Assembly (NCBI GenBank): GCA_036417435.1
Contig: CM070900.1
Location: forward strand, 123,272,315-123,336,314
Reading direction: 5' to 3'
Length of the DNA stretch: 64,000 nucleotides
Source of the DNA: Inia geoffrensis
Taxonomy: Eukaryota > Chordata > Mammalia > Artiodactyla > Iniidae
Every line of letters begins with the position of its first letter. Positions within the stretch are counted from its first letter, which is position 1. Both the position numbers and the translations under genes were made by a program. Positions 36,420 to 48,920 of the stretch are shown here, piece after piece. Under the pieces are notes generated by a model. That model saw only the letters and a list, made by a program, of their open reading frames with translations. It was not told the DNA's origin and ran no database searches.

Positions 36420-37899
36420 CTCGTTGCATGTAGCCAGAGACATGTGCAAGGAGGCAAGAATACAGAATTTAGGGTAGAATAGTGCCATGGAGGAGACTAT
36501 CAGAAGGAACAGAGATTGCAAAATCATCCTCTTTCCTCTGAACCAGGCTCAGTGAAACAGGGAAAAATAGAAGGAAGAAAGATATGAAATACATGAAACT
36601 CTGCCTTGGGAATATATCTAGTAGAGTACAGATGGGCATCCAAACATGTGTGGCTCCAATAGGAAATCCCTATAGCCCACGATACAGGTTTCTGTTCTCC
36701 CAGGAGACTGGTTCCAACTCATTGCAGTGACCCTCCCTGTGCACCCAAATGCAGGGAAGTCTTGGTCTGTACAGGAGGCAATTATATCAATACAAATGAG
36801 ATTGGATATGGGCATTAGTCAAACTGCCATCACAGGGGAAAGAAGATGCATCCAGGCGCCAGCCGTAACTTGGTCAGGCACAAAACTAAAGTTTTTCTCT
36901 GTACTTATTTTTAAAGTGAACAAAATGTATACATAGTGGGTGTGCAGCTGCCCGAAGGTTTAGGAGCTTATAACTTGGCCACCAAGTCCAACTTATTCTC
37001 ATTCTAAAGCAGATGGGACTTTCATGGCTGTCTAAGCTTCACGAAAGTACTCTTAATAAGGAATTAAGATAATATATATTATTTTGTGAAATATTAAAAT
37101 AAGAATACTATGGTAGGAAACTAATAAGAAAACTAACCTGGTGATATGAACTTAAAAATTAAGTCATAATTTGAAACTTTTGACTTAATATTCCATACTT
37201 GGTTTTAATTTTAGTATCGTACATTTTTAACTGACCTGTTTTATTAAAACTATACTAAATTAAAAACCTAGAAAACTGAATGCTAAAGAAATCCTTGCCC
37301 AAGAGTTTTAAAATGACCCTACTCAAAATATTTTAAAATTTGACTAGCAATTTAAAACAGTATCATCCTTTTATATTTTTTCTGTAGTAATTATGGCACT
37401 AGTATAATGTACTCTGCCTTCATCTGATACAATAATTAATAAGTTTTAAAGTTTATACCATTGGAATGATGCTAATTATAATTAATACCTATCAGAAGAG
37501 AAAAGTTGATGTTGTTTCTTTGTCTTAAACAGCTCAGACCTAAAAAAAGTCCACATAAAAAGGCATGGAAGACAAACATTTTCTTAGTTTCATGTAACTT
37601 TTTTGGAAAGATATAACAGGACTGCTTTTAAAAATACATTTTATTCTTAGAATTTGGACTGCAAATAACCAAAAAATGAGAGTAGGGAACAATTTGGTTA
37701 GCTTGAAAATCCTCCTAAAACAATTTTTGAATTTGGAAACAAAAAAGTATGTAGAGACAAAAGCATTTAATATAGAGAGCTATGGCACGCAGTTATTGAT
37801 ATAACTTCTCATTTTAAAACTAGTTTCCTTAGTGATCATATTAAATTATAGGATTTGCTTTTTTTTTGTTTGTATGTTTTTGTTTTGTTTTTTCCAGTG

Positions 37900-38235
37900 T
37901 TGATCACTTTCCTTTTTTTTTTTTTTTAACATCTTCATTGGAGTATAATTGCTTTACAGTGTTGTTAGTTTCTGCTGTATAACAAAGTGAATCAGCTATA
38001 CATATACATATATCTCCATATCCCCTCCCTCTTGCGTCTCCCTCCCACCCTCCCTATCCCACCCCTCTACGTGGTCACAAAGCACCGAGCTGATCTCCCT
38101 GTGCTATGTGGCTGCTTCCCACTAGCTATCTATTTTACATTTGGTAGTGTATATGTGCCCACGCCACTCTCACTTCATCCCAGCTTACCCTTCCCCCTCC
38201 CCGTGTCCTCAAGTCCATTCTCTAGGATTTGCTTT
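37900..38235 (-). mobile_element. Cetartiodactyl L1 3' UTR (antisense)
   Basis: A T-run followed by 'cttcattggagtataattgc', 'tttctgctgtataacaaagt', 'tccctgtgctatgtggctgc' and 'gtgtcctcaagtccattctc'. This is the 3' UTR of ruminant/cetacean L1, 5'-truncated. Confidence 0.88.
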
Positions 38236-38489
38236 GTTAACAAAACATATAGACAGCAGGATGGCAGGCCTGGGCAATAGCCTCTGGGACAAATCCATAT
38301 ACAGGCTGTGGGTAAATGGTACCATGGAAAAGCCAGTTAATTCATGTTGAGTGTCTTCAAAATCTAAATGTATCTCTACAACCAAATCTGACTAATATGA
38401 TTCACACCCACTGAGAAGACAGCAAAAGAATCTGCCAAACTTTTGTCCACCCTGTGACACATCTGGCTATCACAACTTTACCTATTGAA

Positions 38490-38935
38490 CTTGAAATTTT
38501 TAAAAAACTTTTTATTTTATATTGGAGTATAGTTGATTAACAGTGCTGTGACAGTTTCAGGTGCACAGCAAAGTGACCCAGCTACACATAGACATGTATC
38601 CATTCTCCTTCAAACTCCCCTCCTACCTAGGTTGTTACATAATATAAAGCAGCGTACTCTGTGCTATATATGGTCCTTGTTGGCCATCCACTCTAAACAC
38701 AGCAGTGTGTATATGTCTATCCCAAACTCCCAATCTCTCCCTTCCCCCCACCCTTCCCCCCTGGTAACCATAAGTTAGTTCTCTAAGTCTGTGAGTCTTT
38801 CTGTTTTGTAAATAAGTTCATTTGTATCATTTCTTTTTAGGTTCCGCACTTAAGCGATACCATACCGTAAGATATTTCTCTTTCTCTGTCTAACTTACTT
38901 CACTCAGTATGACAATCTCTAGGTCCATCCATTGA
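38490..38935 (-). mobile_element. L1 3' UTR (antisense), second copy
   Basis: 'ttattttatattggagtata', 'gtttcaggtgcacagcaaag', 'tggtaaccataagttagttc' and 'cactcagtatgacaatctct'. It is another L1 3' end, older than the neighbour at 37900-38235. Confidence 0.85.
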
Positions 38936-39214
38936 ACCTGAAAATTTTGAAAGGCTTTTTGTACAGAGGAAGGCATCTAAACAGTATGAAAAACTATTTT
39001 TCTATGCTGTGAGTCAATAAACTATGAATCTGAAAAACCACTGTGATAGTCTTATTATTTATAAGGGCATATCATGAATTATCAATCACATTACTGTCAA
39101 ACATATTCAGAGTAGGAAGCAGAAGCCTACTGAAACAATATTTTATTCAGGGTTTTACATTCTCTACCAATTTGATCCTGATTAAAATGTAAGACAAAGG
39201 ATTATCACACTTAC

Positions 39215-39297
39215 TTAATCATATGTGGCACAGAAACTTTGGAATTTTCTTCAAACACTATAGTCATTAAACCATTACACCGTATGTTGTCCACACA
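39215..39297 (-). CDS. RASGRF2: RASGRF2 exon: linker between PH2 and REM domains
   Basis: This 83-bp exon reads [20 protein letters not shown] then VSVPHMIK, with the final Lys codon split. It is the conserved connector between the second PH domain and the RasGEF N-terminal (REM) domain. The acceptor is atttcacag/TGTGTGG and the donor is ATTAA/gtaagtgtg. It is separated from the upstream exon by about 10.9 kb of repeat-rich intron. Phase is 0 in and 2 out. Val-Ser replaces the Val-Thr that I recall from human, a conservative change. Confidence 0.96.
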
Positions 39298-39401
39298 CTG
39301 TGAAATTAAAAAATAGACAGTTAAAACCCACATGCAAACCTAGGCGGAACACATATTCCCAGAATTATTTATAATCACAAAACGATTCAGTTTCTTATTT
39401 G

Positions 39402-39453
39402 TGCACATATGCACACACACGTGCGCACGCACACACACACACACACACACACA
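39402..39453 (+). repeat. (CA)n microsatellite
   Basis: CA-rich run with 'gtgcgcacgc' interruption, about 105 bp from the 39215-39297 exon on its upstream (acceptor) side. Confidence 0.93.
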
Positions 39454-41360
39454 GAGGCAGGGAAACATTACCTATTGATGAACAGATTCAATATCCAAAT
39501 ACCAAAACTGTGCACCTGGCAAATGCCTGAGGATGGATATAAGGGCTACATTTTCCTAGCATGTGTTTCCCAAGGATTCTGAGCACAATGTCACATCGGC
39601 ACAATTCTCTGGCAGTCCCAGCACTACTTGAGAAGTTTACACCTCTAGTGAGGTATAAACTGCCTCTGCTATATTCGTTCTCTGCCCTAGTGGGTGGTAT
39701 GGGGCAGGCAGAGTAGAAATGGTGACTTGCTTGGATGGAATTCATCTTCTCTCTCACTAGTAAGCTCAGTGCCTGCTTCTCGGTGCTTTTTTTGCCAATA
39801 AATTCCCACATTTCACTAGCTTCTCTAGCAGTCTCTACTGGCACCGTGTTAGTTCGGTGAGGATGTGTTGCATAATTTCTCCTGTTTCTGGCACACATAA
39901 AGCCCTGTTCATCTCCTTTCTCTTTTCCTTCAGGAAATTTTGCTAATTTTCTCTACCTTTTTAATTTATGTCTATGCCTTATCAATTCAAACTTTCCCTT
40001 TGCAATTACTTTGGGTTAGAGAAGGATTTATTCTGAGATTTAAACCATCTTTAAAATCAGAAATCACTTTTAGTTGCTAGGACACCATGTAGGGCTTTAT
40101 GGCTGTAATTAAACGACATAAAGAAGCTGATTGCCAAGTGATTTCACAGAGCTCTTGGACTCAGGGTTTATCCTCAACCCCAATGTCTAATCAAAGAGTG
40201 AATATGCATATAAGAAACTTTGGGTCCCTGGCAACCCCTAACTATTGATGCCCTACTTAGCATATCAGCCATTTTCACGCTCGTTTTTCCTTAAAAATTT
40301 GTTTGCTCATGTCTCATGCCGTTATTTCAATGACCAGGTATAGAGGATCTCAACTTCTGGGAATAAAGCAGAATATTTTAAAGTTCCCCTCAATTCATTT
40401 CTTGAAGCACCTGGAATCTGGAGTTGTTTTTTTATATGAATAATTATGGTTATCTAACTACAAATCAGGTTACATGTGAGTTTATACTATATCTTATTCC
40501 CATAGGTGGATTACAAAAATACATATAGTAAGACAAAGTTGAAATTAGTAAGAAAATTAGAGAGGATTTGGATAAAGGGTGGAAAATAATAAGATGAAGC
40601 CTGGGGTGAACCTACCACATGTACTTTATGTTGAGAAGTCCCAAACACTTGCTATACACAGTCCTCAAAATTAGCTGGGCTATGGAACAGCCAACTCAAA
40701 GGGGGCCACATGATGAGCTACAAAATTCATGGTTTAATAGAAGCTCAATTCACCCTAGTCTGAGTCCAGAGGAATATTATCTCATGGGTTCTCATAAAGA
40801 AAACACTGAATAATGTTGCAAACATTATCCTCAACAACATCCTTAAAGTAATCGCAGTTTTTACCAAACCATTTCTTATAAACTCCCTCAACACTGGATG
40901 AAGAGTACAGTTCCAGACTAACCACTCTGTGGTGGGCCCCAAAGAATGGGGGCCTGCCTTTGCTCGTCTGGTTCCAAGCACAGATTTCACTCTCTTCAGA
41001 AAAGAGTATGTATAGGCTGCTCTTCTTTAGGCTAAATAAACGCTGCTCCTCCTATCAGTTTTGAGCAGCAGGAAGTTGGACATGGTATTCTTCCGTAAGT
41101 CCTGAAACCGCAATATCCTAAGTTACTATCCAGTTGTATGGAGTCAATGTTTCCACCAGCGAACCAAGCTATCAGTAGATGGGGTATCCTCTTAGGCCTC
41201 AAAACAGCCACAGGACCTCAAAGGGAGAGCTCTCAGTCAGGACTAGATGAAAAGAGACGCCAATGACTCCATTTCTAAGCATGAACAAACAGGGGAAAAC
41301 GAAGAGATGAGGCTGGCTGGTGTGTGCGTTTATAATGGAGAAGACAGTAAGAGAAAGGGG

Positions 41361-41491
41361 GCCCGGGTTTGATCCCTGGTCAGGGAACTAAATCCCACAT
41401 GCATGCTGCAACTAGGAGTTCTCATGCCACAACTAAGGAGCCCACCTGCTGCAACTAAGACCCGACACAACAAAATAAATAAATATTTTTT
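41361..41491 (+). mobile_element. tRNA-derived SINE (Bov-tA/CHR superfamily), 5'-truncated
   Basis: 'gggtttgatccctggtcagg', 'gaactaaatcccacatgcat' and 'gccacaactaaggagcccac', ending in an AATAAATAAAT tail. The next SINE has inserted into its tail. Confidence 0.75.
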
Positions 41492-41504
41492 AAAAAGATG
41501 AATA

Positions 41505-41710
41505 GGGCTTCACTGGTGGCACAGGGGTTAAGAGTCCGCCTGCCGATGCAGGGGACGTGGGTTCGCGCCCCAGTCCAGGAAGATCCCACATGCCACAGAG
41601 CGGCTGGGCCCGTGAGCCATGGCCGCTGAGCCTGTGCGTCTGGAGCCTGTGGTCCGCAACAGGAGAGGCCACAACAGTGAGAGGCCCGCGTACCGCAAAA
41701 AAAAAAAGTA
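41505..41710 (+). mobile_element. CHR-type SINE, short form
   Basis: Head 'gggcttcactggtggcacag', body, A tail ending 'aaagta'. The 13-bp target-site duplication AAAAAGATGAATA is at 41492-41504 and 41711-41723. Confidence 0.96.
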
Positions 41711-42179
41711 AAAAAGATGAATAAGGTAAATTACTTTAAATTCACTTTCCTAATTCCAGTGGGAAAATGGATTAACATTATCCCTGTTCTTATCAAACTA
41801 TGAGTGTGGGGTTTGGAGGAATGGGGGAAAAGATTGTATGGGGACAGATACTGCATGCAGACAGGGAAAGGAAGGAGGGGTTAAGTGATCCTTCAACCCA
41901 GTGACATTTCTAGCTATTCCTTAGACTTTTCACCCTCACTGTTTCTGAGCAGGGTGAGGATGCCCACTTGCGTAATCAACACAGGAAGTGGGAGGGCAGA
42001 GATGGTGTTTGGTAAGAATTGTGGCAAGTATATAGTGTTCCGTCTGTCTCATTTAACAGTCTAAGCAATAATATAGTTACACAGACAACAGCCTTAGGAT
42101 GATATAGGGCTACAGTTTTCATGTTTTGATTTTCTATTTGGTTCTTTGATTGATCAGCCTGGTCCTTTTTACACAGTGA

Positions 42180-42228
42180 TCTTTCCTTCCTTCTTCCTTT
42201 CCTCCCTTCCTCCCTTCCTTCCTTTCAT
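42180..42228 (+). repeat. (TTCC)n polypyrimidine tract
   Basis: About 48 bp of T and C only, with TTCC/TCCC units. On the RASGRF2 coding strand it is a purine tract and a possible triplex former. Confidence 0.9.
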
Positions 42229-42611
42229 AGCTTTATTATATTTTAAACATTCTTTTTCACAGTCTTTTCTAAGTTATCACTCTATTATCTGAAGTTCCAG
42301 CAGTACTAATTATACTGCTCACTATGTCTTCTCTCGCTCTTGATAGATCGTTTACTCACAAGATTTGTAATTTTTGATTTTGAGCACCTTGTCATGAGCC
42401 CTGAACTGTTGAGGTGTTGCTAATGCAGTGACTTTGTGTTTGCCTCTACCAAGCATTTTGGGTTAGCAACAGTCCAAATATTATTTTTGCATTAATTTCT
42501 CAGTTTGGAATTTTCACACCATGTGAATACTGTAACTCTGAATTTCAAATCCACAGGCCAGGAACACATTTGTTTTTCTCAAAGGAGCTTTTTAAAAATT
42601 CATAACCCAAG

Positions 42612-42931
42612 GGGCTTCCCTGGTGGCACAGTGGTTAATTATCCGCCTGCCAATGCAGGGGACACAGGATAGAGCCCTGGTCCGGGATGATCCCACACGC
42701 CAAGGAGCAACAAAGCCCGTGCACCACAACTACTGAGCCCGTGTGCCACAACTACTGAAGCCCACACGCCTAGAGCCTGTGCTCCGCAACAAAACAAGCC
42801 ACCGCAATGAGAAGCCTGCACACCGCAACGAAGAGGAGTAGCCCCCGCTCGCCATAACTAGAGAAAGCCCGTGTGCAGCAACGAAGACCCAAGGCAGCCA
42901 AAAATTAATTAATTAATTAATTAATTAAAAG
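42612..42931 (+). mobile_element. CHR-type SINE, long form
   Basis: Head 'gggcttccctggtggcacag', repeated 'cacaactactgagcccgtg' units, 'gagaagcctgcacaccgcaa' and an (AATT)n tail. The 17-bp target-site duplication (42595-42611 and 42932-42948) has a single mismatch. Confidence 0.96.
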
Positions 42932-43586
42932 AAAATTCAGAACCCAAGACAAAGACAAACCTCCTTATGTCTTTCCTGGCCTAATGGGTTTTTTGAATTC
43001 TTATTTCATGGAGGGGGCAGCCTTCCAATGCCCAGGCTTCAAACAAGGGCTTCAAACAAGGATCTCAATTCCTTTAAGGGGCCCAAGGCTAACCCATACT
43101 CCTTTTGTTAATACCCCTCGGGCGTGGGACCAATATCCAAACTAAAATCATCCCCAAGTCTCTATGTCTTCAGTTTACATGCTGTCTACCCTGACTTTAA
43201 GTTCCCTTGTTATTTCTGTCTGGCAACTAGAGATTTCCCTTTATATCTGTAAATATTATGAATGTATTAAATTTTTTTATTATACTGATTTTATGTATTA
43301 AACATTTCTTGTTTGTAGCTAGAAGGGATCTAAATCGGTGTAGTCCTCCATACTGCCAGAATTGAAACTTGGGATAAGGGTTTTAGATCCAAAAGAGAAG
43401 ATTTATGTGACCACTTCTGAATATCTTATTATCCAATGACAGATCTCATTCATAAATCTTTCTGATTCATTGTGTTAAGCATTAAAATTACTTTCAACAG
43501 GAAGAAAAAGAAATTTTCACTTACATTTAAGTTTCAGGAGAAGAAAACGTGCATGCAATCTGAACTATAGCTCAAAAGACCATGTA

Positions 43587-43904
43587 GGGGCTTCCCTCGT
43601 GGCCCAGTGGTTAAGAATCTGCCTGCCAATGCAGGGGACACAGGTTCGATCCCTGCTCTGGGAGGATCCCACATGCCGCAGAGCAACTAAGCCTGCGTGT
43701 CACAGCTGCTGAACCCGCATGCCGCAACTGCTGAGGCCCGCGCGCCTAGAGCCCATGCTCCTCAACAGGAGGGGCCACTGCAATGAGAAGCCCACGCACC
43801 CCAAAAAAGAGTAGCCCCCGCTCAATGCAACTAGAGAAAGCCCACGCGCAGCAACAAAGACCCAACAGATCCAAAAATAAATAAATAAAACATTAAAAAA
43901 AAAA
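43587..43904 (+). mobile_element. CHR-type SINE, long form
   Basis: Head 'gggcttccctcgtggcccag' through 'gaagcccacgcaccccaaaa', 'gcaacaaagacccaacagat' and a TAAA/A tail. The 13-bp target-site duplication AAAAGACCATGTA is at 43574-43586 and 43905-43917. Confidence 0.96.
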
Positions 43905-43980
43905 AAAAGACCATGTAATAAGAAGTCGTATTTAAATGTACAAAAAGGTCTTTGATAACTGCCACACCTATCTGTGAGAT

Positions 43981-43982
<2 letters not shown>

Positions 43983-44034
<52 letters not shown>
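43983..44034. repeat. (AT)n microsatellite
   Basis: About 26 uninterrupted AT units, less than 80 bp downstream of a SINE tail. Self-complementary and probably length-variable. Confidence 0.95.
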
Positions 44035-44036
<2 letters not shown>

Positions 44037-44099
44037 ACACACATATACATTCATGTATATATAAAACATATTACGGTATATTTATAATAGAGGAGTGTT

Positions 44100-44170
44100 T
44101 TTTGTTTTTAACATCTTTAATGGAGTATAATTGCTTTACAATGGTGTGTTATTTTCTGCTTTATAACTAG
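44100..44170 (-). mobile_element. L1 3' terminal fragment (antisense)
   Basis: 'acatctttaatggagtataa' and 'ttattttctgctttataac' are the last bases of the cetartiodactyl L1 3' UTR. This is an extreme 5' truncation. Confidence 0.75.
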
Positions 44171-44722
44171 AGGAGTGGTTTTGAAATGGACTCATTTTTT
44201 GGAGGCTCCATAGACAGGCTTCAGTGACAGCAAGGGTGTGAACAAACAGGACTCCTGGGGGCTCTGGGTCCACCAATTCTACTTCAACCAGAGTATTTTG
44301 CTTTTATCTCACTTCCATTTGGCATTTTCAGTACTGCTACAATGATGAAAGAGTTCTCTTCCAGAAAAAAGTTAAACTACAACAGAATTTATGTTTATGA
44401 ATGTGTGTATGAATATATTTATATTGGAAGCCGTGGTATATATTCATGATCATATAAGCACATATCTTGGTTGTGTCGGGGAGAAGAGACTGAGTCCTGG
44501 GAAAATGAATGCAGTTCACTCAGTTAAGAAGAAAGACATGAAAATAATCAGGATGTCACATATCTTTAAGGCTATATTGAATTTATGTGAACTACTATAA
44601 ACCTTGAAATTAATAAGATATTAACAAAAGCAGATTCCTAGGTCATGGCTATTCTAGTTCAGTTTGTAATGACTATGACCAGGGTGGAGCCTGGGAATAT
44701 GTATACTCACAAAAGCCCCAGG

Positions 44723-44873
44723 TAATTTTTTTGATTTATTTTTTGTCTTGGGGGGATTTTTCTGGCCGCACTGCACAGCTTGTGGGATCTTAGTTCCCCG
44801 ACCAGGGATTGAACCTGTGTCCCTTGCAGTGGAAGTGCAGAGTCCTAACCACTGGACCACCAGGTAATTCCCT
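44723..44873 (-). mobile_element. tRNA-derived SINE (Bov-tA/CHR superfamily)
   Basis: The plus strand shows the complement: 'ttctggccgcactgcacagc', 'tagttccccgaccagggatt', 'gaacctgtgtcccttgcagt' and 'cctaaccactggaccaccag'. It is the short tRNA-plus-A-tail form in the same orientation as RASGRF2. Confidence 0.88.
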
Positions 44874-45639
44874 CCAGCAAGGTTTTTTGAGGGTCTTGCT
44901 TAAGGAAATATCTGGTCAAAGTCAGTGGTGTACTGTGTCACCATATTTTTTTTTACCTTCCTAATACTTCTAAGTAGTAGGAAGAACAGTAAATTCAATT
45001 TCTCTCTTTTAATTTCACCTTTTTATATTAAAGTAAAAAATTCCCTATTGATTCCAGAGAAGTTATTTTAAGGGAGGAAGCATGTCAGTGTGCTACAAAT
45101 TTGCCTGTATTTGGACACATCTGCCCAAACCAAAAAGCTCAGAGGTGAATTTTAATTCTGCATTTTAGTTGATACCCATAATTATAGAAAAATCTGTTTA
45201 ATACACCATTATGTATGACAGTAAGACATGCACAAATGAATGTACTATATTGAAATGAATGGTCAAATCTTCAGCCTCAAATTTTTCCCTATAAATAGAT
45301 GAAAAAGGGAAGAATTATTGGTCAAGACCATTAACCACTTGCACATTTTGTTGGAGGCACCAATGGTTAATTATGACCTTGCTGGTGGAACTACAAGTAT
45401 AATTAATCGTTCAAGCCATTGTTACTTCTAAAGATTACAGCTTCAGAGAGAGAGGCCTGACAAAGCTAAGCATCTTCATTTTTGTATAGAGTTCTCTATG
45501 TGAAACTGGGATTGTATCAATAGTCAGGCACCACTTTATTATCTCAAATAAGAACTACACGTGATTAGTATAACATGGTACAATAGTTTAGCAAGGTGGT
45601 ATCAAATCAAGCCAGGAAAAATTAAAATTTTGCAAAACA

Positions 45640-46345
45640 AAGAGTGACAAAAATAAATAGACAAAATAATGGAGAACATATTCATAATTTGGATTGAAAG
45701 AAAATGCTCATTTCCCTAGTCTGTAAGGATAGCTCCAATGGATAAATGTCCATCTGGTATAAACAGACAAGAAACAGAAACAGTGGAAAATGTTAGTCTC
45801 ACTGATAATTACAAAAATGTAAATTAAAACCACTAGAAAGCAATATCACTTTTCCATTAAATAGGAAAATGTGACAAATTTGACAAAACTCAACATTGGC
45901 AGGATTTAGAAGAAAGTTGCATAGATACCTTGCTGATGATGTTGTGAAATGATGAGTTACATACTCCTTGGAGCGTTTGGGCAGTCTGTTGAGTCAGTGT
46001 CATGAAATCATGAAAGTGATCAGGCCCCCTGTACCAGCCTTACCGGCTGTGGGTAAGATACACCACCAAGGGACCTTTTAAAGGGGAGAAACTCCCTGTG
46101 CAAAGATGGTTAGCACCACATCATATATTAATGCTGAAACTTGGAAACTGCCTGAATGCCTAATTATTCAGAAAGAGCTAGAAAAGTGGTAAGTTAACAT
46201 GACAGAATATACATATATTGCTATTAGAAGACACCAATATGAAGAATTCACAGGAATATAAAAAGATGTAAAAAGCAAAAAATGATGCATATATACACCT
46301 AGAGCCAAACTGTTAAATTATTTCTGTATGGCAGGATTGTGAGGG
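45640..46345 (+). mobile_element. Ancient L1 3' fragment
   Basis: Features in sense order: 'atgctcatttccctagtctg', 'cactgataattacaaaaatg', 'aaattaaaaccactagaaag', 'ctgaaacttggaaactgcct' and 'atattgctattagaagacac'. Highly diverged. Confidence 0.6.
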
Positions 46346-46374
46346 TTTCAGAGGTGGAAACATTTGATTTTCAG

Positions 46375-46490
46375 AACAGGGTTTCTCGAATTTAATTGCA
46401 CAAAAATGATCTGTTGAACCTGGGGGGGTTTCTGGAATGTGGGTTCAGGAATCTGTATTAAAAAAAAAAAAACCTTCGGACCTGCTGCAT
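46375..46490 (+). repeat. MER5-like hAT fragment with A-rich insertion
   Basis: 'cagggtttctcgaatttaat', 'gaacctgggggggtttctgg' and 'ggttcaggaatctgtattaa' resemble MER5-type elements. A-rich runs follow at 46459-46530. Confidence 0.45.
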
Positions 46491-47019
46491 AAAAAAATAA
46501 ATAAAATTCAAACATTCAAAAAAAAAAAGAAAAAAACCTCCCAGTAATTATCTGTGGAAGACACTTTGATAAATGTTTATTTAGTGATCTGGGTGCTGGG
46601 AGTCTTTCTGGTTTCCTTTTTGTGTCCATATCTTTACATATACATGACAAAATATTAAAAAGTACATTTTCAAGCATTCTGTAGACTCATTTTAATAATG
46701 AATATGTCCAGAGGCATACTTGGAATACTGACAAATTCCATCAACGTGTGTATAGCACATCATTTTCCCCATAAGATGAAAATGCTTTAAGCGGAGAACA
46801 AAGTCCGGCTGAGATGCAGGCTGCTGGGCAGTAGGCTAGGCTCAATCAATAGTGGAGCACTCTGTGTCTACCACTCACCATTCAAACCCTGAGTCGGGAA
46901 AATCACTAAGCATCTCAGAACACTCACTACCATACTCAGCTTTCAGTAGCAGCTGACATAATCACTCCCCACTCCCTGATACATTTTCTTCACTTGACTT
47001 ACAAGACACCATGTCCTCT

Positions 47020-47730
47020 TGGCTATCCTCCAATTGCTCTGCTGATTCCTTCTCTTCTTTGTTGTTCCCCATGACTCCTCACCCAGTCCATGGCCCTCTT
47101 CTCAGTCTATCTACATTTACTCCCTGGGTGATCTCAACAGGCCTTAAATACCATCTAAATGGCGTAGAGTCTCCCACCTGGACCTCCCTCCAAGAGCTTA
47201 ACATCTATATCCCACTGCTTACTTAACAATTCCACTTAAATTACTTCCTCTTTTTCTATTTTCCCTCTTGCACATTCCCCTTCAGCCACACTAGTCTTCA
47301 TGCTATTACTCAAAATATGCAGTGTCCTCCTACTCTAGAGTCTTTGCAGTAGCTGTTCCCTCTGCACTGCCAAGGGAACGGCTTTCCCTACATTACATAT
47401 CAACACGGTATTTCCATCACTTACTGCAGTCTTTGTTTAGATGTCTTCTTCAAAATAAGATGATCACCTTTTAAAAATTGTACCAACCCCCATCTACCTC
47501 CAGTAGCCCAATCCTTTTTACCCTGGCCTGTCACCCTCTGACATAAAATATTATATACGTATTTATTATGTATACTGCTATTTTCAGTTTTCCCCACACT
47601 AGAATGTAAGACACAAGGTCAGGGAAATTTTTGCTGCTGTTGCCTCCTGTCCATGATATATCACAAATGCCTAAATAGCTAGTGGTACTGGTACTTTATT
47701 TAACCAAAATATATTTATTGAATGGCTGAA
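47020..47730 (+). mobile_element. L2 LINE 3' end
   Basis: Long L2 match in order: 'cttcagccacactagtcttc', 'tttgcagtagctgttccctc', 'tttagatgtcttcttcaaaa' and 'agaatgtaagacacaaggtc', ending near 'tatttattgaatggctg'. Ancient and dead. Confidence 0.8.
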
Positions 47731-48239
47731 ATCATAAGTGTCAAAGACACACGATATCAAGGCTCTATGGAACACAGTAATTTCATGTAATGATATCATC
47801 GTCCCTCAGAAAGATACAATTTTCTGTTGTTTCCTTCTCCAATTCAATTGTACATATAATCAGCTTAATATATTAGTCATAGAAACTTGGAGAAACAGGA
47901 AGAAGTTGTATACTCAACTCAAGATGTAGACTAAGTAGAGAGAATCACTTGGATGCTTCTGGGAAGCAAAGTATTGTATCCTTTCTTTAAAGGACCAGGC
48001 ATAGAATCAGTCATGCACTCCATGGGTCTTTCTCTCTTAGCAATGCCTCACCAGGCCCCCTAAGGAAGATCACTTAGCGCTTTTATCAACTCTGTATCTT
48101 AGGAGCCCAGTTACATCATAAGGTAGAAGCTATAAGCAGCTGGAAAAACATCTTTGCCTACACTCCAATTCTCCCTATTTTTCCTACTTATCTTGGCTTC
48201 ACAACACATACAAAATTTTGTTGCATTAAGTTGTCTACT

Positions 48240-48362
48240 TCCCTTTCTTCCCTACTAGCCTGCCTATATCCTCCTTGAGAGCAGGGACTGTTGCCATATC
48301 CCTGGTACCTACACAGTACCTGGCAGCACACAGTGATTGCTCAATGAACGTGCATAGAATCA
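48240..48362 (+). repeat. L2 LINE 3' fragment
   Basis: 'tccttgagagcagggactgt', 'cctggtacctacacagtacc' and 'gattgctcaatgaacgt' match the last 120 bp of L2. Confidence 0.75.
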
Positions 48363-48619
48363 ATGGCTGATTCAGAGTCTCATCAGGTAAAAGATGTACT
48401 ACAGAGACTTAATGAAAGTATTAATTCATACAGCACAGAGCTAATGAAAGTATTAATAAATCACCACAAGGATATAATTATGCAAATACACAAGATCCCA
48501 TATTTTCATTCATTTGTTAACCAGAAAAGCAGCACCTTCACTTGCTATTTATTCATCATCAAAACAGTCCTGGGAGGAAAGAAGTAAAAATCCAGAATTC
48601 CAGTAGAGGATATTTAGAG

Positions 48620-48800
48620 TGCTAATAAAAGACCTAGATTAGGTTTGAGTCCTGACTCAACACAGTTGTGTATTTGGACAAATGCTTATTAACCTTCCAA
48701 ACCTCAGGTTTCTCACCTGTGAAATGGGACTACTATTTCTGTTAGCCTTCAGAATACTACTGTAAGGGTCAAATGAGACTGTAAAACTTCTCTGACATAC
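48620..48800 (+). repeat. MIR SINE
   Basis: Forward MIR: 'aggtttgagtcctgactcaa', 'ccttccaaacctcaggtttc' and 'tcacctgtgaaatgggacta'. Confidence 0.8.
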
Positions 48801-48920
48801 AAAAATAGTTACTTTGCCCATTCATTTTCTTTCTATTTCCCCTCAGTTTTCAGTCACCCTGAAAAAAATTAAGTATCTGAAGAACTATGATATAGTTTCT
48901 GTTTATACCTAAGTCTTATA

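Larger units (their letters stand above)
33267..39214 (-). other. RASGRF2: Intron, 5.9 kb
   Basis: Contains an LTR-like repeat (about 33480-34080), a CHR SINE, an old antisense L1 fragment and two cetartiodactyl L1 3' ends in antisense to the plus strand. The stretch 34800-37850 is AT-rich, with one poly(T) run near 36401 and no other feature I can identify. Confidence 0.85.

Noticed and set aside
43700..44050. ORF with a long Tyr-Ile repeat
   Set aside because: Translation of the (AT)n microsatellite and adjoining SINE. Not coding.
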